From NCBI GenBank assembly GCA_949529985.1, contig CATIRS010000032.1, positions 87,275 through 151,274 on the forward strand: a DNA stretch of 64,000 bases, written 5' to 3'. The notes beneath the pieces are model-generated. The model saw only the letters and a list, made by a program, of their open reading frames with translations. It did no database searches and was not told the origin of the DNA. This document shows, piece by piece, positions 62,301 to 64,000 of the stretch (within the stretch, counting starts at the first letter, position 1; every line of letters begins with the position of its first letter). Source of the stretch: Owenweeksia sp. TMED14 (GTDB lineage: Bacteria > Bacteroidota > Bacteroidia > Flavobacteriales > Schleiferiaceae). A program made the translations under genes and the position numbers.

Positions 62301-64000
62301 GAAGAGAAGAAACATTAAATGTAACAGGAGTTCCCTCTTCTGTAACTCCAGAATTAATGACATCTCTTCTATACTGTCTATTCTCAGTTGTTAGATTTAC
62401 AGGAGTAAAAGTAGAGCTAGTAGCTCCAGACAATATTGTCCAAGCACCAGAGTTATTCTTGTAATACCATTGGAAAGTATATCCCGAACCTGAGCCCCCT
62501 GATGGAGCTGTAGCCTGAGTTAGAGCTCCTGGAACATCACCTGAACATACAACTGTTGAGCTTGTTGTAATAGTTCCTGCCAAGAGCGGAGCAATAGTAA
62601 TAGCCTCCGTAGCGGTATTCTGACAACCGTCATCATCTGTTCCCGTTACAGAAATACTTCCTGTCGAAGTTATTGTCGTACTTGCTGGATTTGTCGATGA
62701 ACCAAAGCTCCAAGCATAACTCCCTCCACTTCCAGCACCTGACCCAGTGAAGGTTATAGCTGCACCTGAAGGCACATTACCAATTGGTGACCTTGCTATT
62801 GTTATCGTGGGTAGAGTCTTAAAAGTCTTAGTTACATAAGTTGAGAACACAAATGTTCCAGCTTGAGCAGGGTCTGACGCCCCCCTTCTATAATAGGTGG
62901 TTTGAGTGATAGCTGCTGAAAAAACGTAATTCCTGGAATCTGAATTGGCGATATCTGACCAAGCAGAAGCATCTGTAGATTTCTGCCACTTATAAGTAAA
63001 GCTTCCTCCTGATCCACCACTCGCAACTGTCGCAGATATCGTTCCGGGAACGCTTCCACTGCATACCGTTTCATCACCAGTAAGTGCTCCAGGTTGAACC
63101 GACTGAATAGTTATCGTTACTGTAGCAGAATTGGTGCATCCATCGACATCTGTACCTGTAACGCTGTAGGTTGTTGTTGCTGTTGGATTTGCTGTTACCG
63201 AACTTCCGGTGGATGCTGAAAGGTTGCTTCCCGACCATGAGTATGTTGACGCACCCGTAGCTGTTAAAGTAGATTGGCCGCCACTAGGAATAGAAGTAGG
63301 TGATGCTGATACTGAAACCGTAGGTGGCGCAGTAACATCTACCTGAATGATGTTTGAATATTCAGATATGGAATAATTCGTAGCTTTTCTTCGGTAGTAA
63401 TTCGTTTCTGTTATCGCTGATGAGGGGGTAAAAGTCGCTTGCGTTTCCCCTGTTATATTTGACCATCCTGTAGATGCTGTTCTATTATCCCACTGAAATG
63501 CATAGCCTGTACCTGTACCACCACTCGCTCCACTGGAACTTGTTATAACTGCAGGAATTGAACCGTTACAAATACTGCCACTTGCAATTGCAATAACACC
63601 TGGGTTTATAACAACAACATTTACCGATAGACCACTAGAGGTCTTCTGACATCCATACTGATCTGTTACCGTAGAGGTAAAGCTGGTCGTACTCGCGGGA
63701 GTTACCGTGATTGGATTGGTCGTACTCAAAGAGTTGGTCCATGTGAACGTATTGCCTGAGCTTGATACTGATGCAGTCAACTGAACAGAGCCTCCTGGAG
63801 GAACATTGCCCGATGGAGAAGCGGCAAGATTGATTGTAGGTAAAGCACGAAGGGTCTTTAATACAGGCGTAGTGTATACTACAGCGCTTGGATTAGAAGC
63901 ATCACTCACTCCTCTTTGGTAGTAAAGACTACCTGATAGAGCTGAAGAGAATGACAAAGCGGTACCCGTCTCACCTGAAAGAGTTGTTGGGCTAGCAAAA
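59392..64000 (-). CDS. Giant SprB-like surface adhesin, upstream part (5' partial, ends at in-frame TAA)
   Basis: This frame is open from the window edge to TAA at 59392-59394 and is in the same phase as the downstream part. A TTG at 63957 is only an internal codon: the frame continues upstream as ETGTALSFSSALSGSLYYQRG, normal repeat sequence, so the real start and signal peptide lie outside the window. About nine complete or nearly complete composite repeats are present, each with a TI-x-C-x-G start, ASGGSG-YTYQWQ, W--I-GAT, YYRR and GTD-DGC. A tenth starts and is cut at TSTSPA before GGTQGNYVYQW. Translation ending here would yield a secreted fragment lacking the SprB repeats and sorting domain. 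Confidence 0.85.
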   Translation of the reverse strand, partial: FASPTTLSGETGTALSFSSALSGSLYYQRGVSDASNPSAVVYTTPVLKTLRALPTINLAASPSGNVPPGGSVQLTASVSSSGNTFTWTNSLSTTNPITVTPASTTSFTSTVTDQYGCQKTSSGLSVNVVVINPGVIAIASGSICNGSIPAVITSSSGASGGTGTGYAFQWDNRTASTGWSNITGETQATFTPSSAITETNYYRRKATNYSISEYSNIIQVDVTAPPTVSVSASPTSIPSGGQSTLTATGASTYSWSGSNLSASTGSSVTANPTATTTYSVTGTDVDGCTNSATVTITIQSVQPGALTGDETVCSGSVPGTISATVASGGSGGSFTYKWQKSTDASAWSDIANSDSRNYVFSAAITQTTYYRRGASDPAQAGTFVFSTYVTKTFKTLPTITIARSPIGNVPSGAAITFTGSGAGSGGSYAWSFGSSTNPASTTITSTGSISVTGTDDDGCQNTATEAITIAPLLAGTITTSSTVVCSGDVPGALTQATAPSGGSGSGYTFQWYYKNNSGAWTILSGATSSTFTPVNLTTENRQYRRDVINSGVTEEGTPVTFNVSSLPIISIASSANTVSSGTPVTLTPSITISPAGGTATYLWSTSATTASVTVSPVSTASYTLTVTDDDGCANSESKTITVSSLVAGTLTSSGSSDFCSGYAPSTMSFSAASGGSGSFTYQWQESSNNISFSNIASATATSYSPGVKTAKIYYRVKITDANNSSSIVYSNTETRDVNTSPVITATVTKNRPIALNDNIEITGAGATTYQFESGGSVYQSYSSDATALYTPSSVTNFIVTVSGKDGNGCVGSDTLNVYASVLIPGVIANPNAAICEGLTMGSSLTGAVSTGGSRSYTYQWEYSNNNSGWGVIANSNTANLSYGVALNANRYFRRKTTDQGYSTYSNTVLQTVNPEPTLTLSKSYTTSTGNMPAGSSILLTATAGLASYSWTPISGSTNTLTVTPASSTSYSVTGTDANGCTNTATLWVSIDPLRAGNLSNQSLCDGAAPVAINATSDGGGSGIFSFAWEISTDQNTWTTISGATSASYTPSPSPSVTSYYRRTITDYDISEQSTSTVIVSANPTVTTNKYSVTIPFGGNTTITVYGANSYSWSDGTNNLGGGSSRNVNPTTTTTYTITGTDINGCEDTAVSVVTVSAFDAGTIAADQTICSGEIPALITSATGATGSGSISYYWQSSPDGNSWSTISGANATTYQDGVLNVDKYYRRAAQSGGVDLYSNTIHITVNIGPSTTVSANRIRIAKGDTTTLVGAGAAAYSWTPTGYVISSNANVATINPAATATFTVTGTTSGCSSTATQLITVSELIPGTIASVGSTSICPGVTPSAMSFTAAPSDGSLQYSLQWQISTNNIDWVNISNATSSTYSPPNPITTSTWYRAQVNDPGVSVKPIGVLKYTNAVQYNVTVPTILSILATHDTIPPSGTGNILTVSGGTSSSFNWYVGSISGTPAATSVSTYTPTNTASETTFYLEYTDSGCLTSVLKTIYVDPINPGVISGDQDICEGATTVNAFTSTSPA

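Larger units (their letters stand above)
53620..64000 (-). repeat. About 20 composite repeats of 165-175 residues in the giant adhesin
   Basis: Each unit, about 500 bases long, joins two beta modules. Module A starts near TICSG-P and contains a YTYQW core, a W-I-GAT strand and the YYRR/YRRxV motif. Module B starts after 'P-I', contains a G-tolTA-x-GA-x-Y-x-W core, a TPT-TTTYTVTGTD strand and D-x-x-GC, and closes with a V-x-L-x-x-GTI strand. The units differ in sequence, so these are old protein repeats rather than recent DNA duplications. Confidence 0.85.

Noticed and set aside
59265-63957. Reading the giant frame as two separate adjacent genes, with starts at Met 59265 and TTG 63957
   Set aside because: Both 'starts' lie inside repeats, neither has a signal peptide, and the sequence before each is good repeat sequence in the same phase.
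48874-64000. Regular spacing of similar sequence as a CRISPR array or DNA satellite
   Set aside because: The repeats are about 500 or 240 bases, are conserved at protein level only, and form one open frame.

Overview
The window is a 64 kb piece of a Bacteroidota chromosome, probably a Flavobacteriales-like organism. The evidence is low GC, AT-rich leaders with TAnnTTTG-type -7 boxes instead of Shine-Dalgarno sites, type IX secretion (T9SS) sorting domains of both types A and B, PorV/PorQ and PorP/SprF proteins, a CarboxypepD_reg-type TonB receptor, and a bacterial GH3 protein. I cannot place it below that level from sequence alone. It starts in the last 52 codons of leuS and ends inside a giant surface-protein gene.

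Layout. 1-4263: leuS tail (+), then M23 peptidase, tryptophan 2,3-dioxygenase and a PhoR/PhoB-like sensor and regulator (all -). 4500-16676 (+): a tightly coupled seven-gene operon of envelope proteins: secreted EEP-fold phosphoesterase, FN3/FlgD-like secreted protein, OB-fold T9SS protein, lipoprotein, TonB-dependent receptor, PorV/PorQ paralogue and beta-propeller lipoprotein. 16773-19931: T9SS protein with an N-terminal type 1 copper (cupredoxin) domain, lamin-tail domains and a Calx-beta domain. 20031-41798: housekeeping block with tRNA-Gly, mutS, an RNA methyltransferase, an OmpA lipoprotein, folK, sppA, a queuosine-precursor transporter, a DUF2797 protein, GH3, a deoxynucleoside kinase, a membrane pyrophosphatase, the PDH E1 beta subunit, etfBA, a bifunctional nuclease, NupC, thyA, folA and clpX-clpP-tig. 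41997-64000 (-): surface cluster headed by the giant gene, followed by SprF, a PD40 protein, a large lipoprotein, a DUF5723 barrel and three poorly known genes.

How the parts fit. The housekeeping block contains a nucleotide/folate group (folK, dNK, NupC, thyA, folA) and a proteostasis group (tig, clpP, clpX, sppA). Both accessory blocks deal with the outer surface. The 4.5-16.7 kb operon pairs a TonB receptor and a PorV paralogue with secreted proteins, some of which have nuclease-like or OB-fold domains. The 42-64 kb cluster resembles sprB-sprF: a repeat adhesin with a type B sorting domain coupled by an ATGA overlap to its SprF partner.

The most notable feature is the giant gene. More than 15 kb (about 5,040 codons) of one continuous frame lies in the window and runs off the right edge. 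It encodes about 20 copies of a 165-175 residue composite repeat, two Ig-like units, about 15 SprB repeats, a calcium-type linker and a type B sorting domain. The frame is broken once, by an in-frame TAA at 59392-59394, exactly where the repeat consensus has serine. The reading frame and repeat pattern continue unchanged on both sides, so this is a single nonsense base change, a sequence error or a readthrough site, not two genes.

No rRNA, CRISPR array, insertion sequence, prophage or integrase was seen. No gene-free stretch exceeds about 300 bases; the longest is 4264-4499, where I see no clear promoter, hairpin or RNA.
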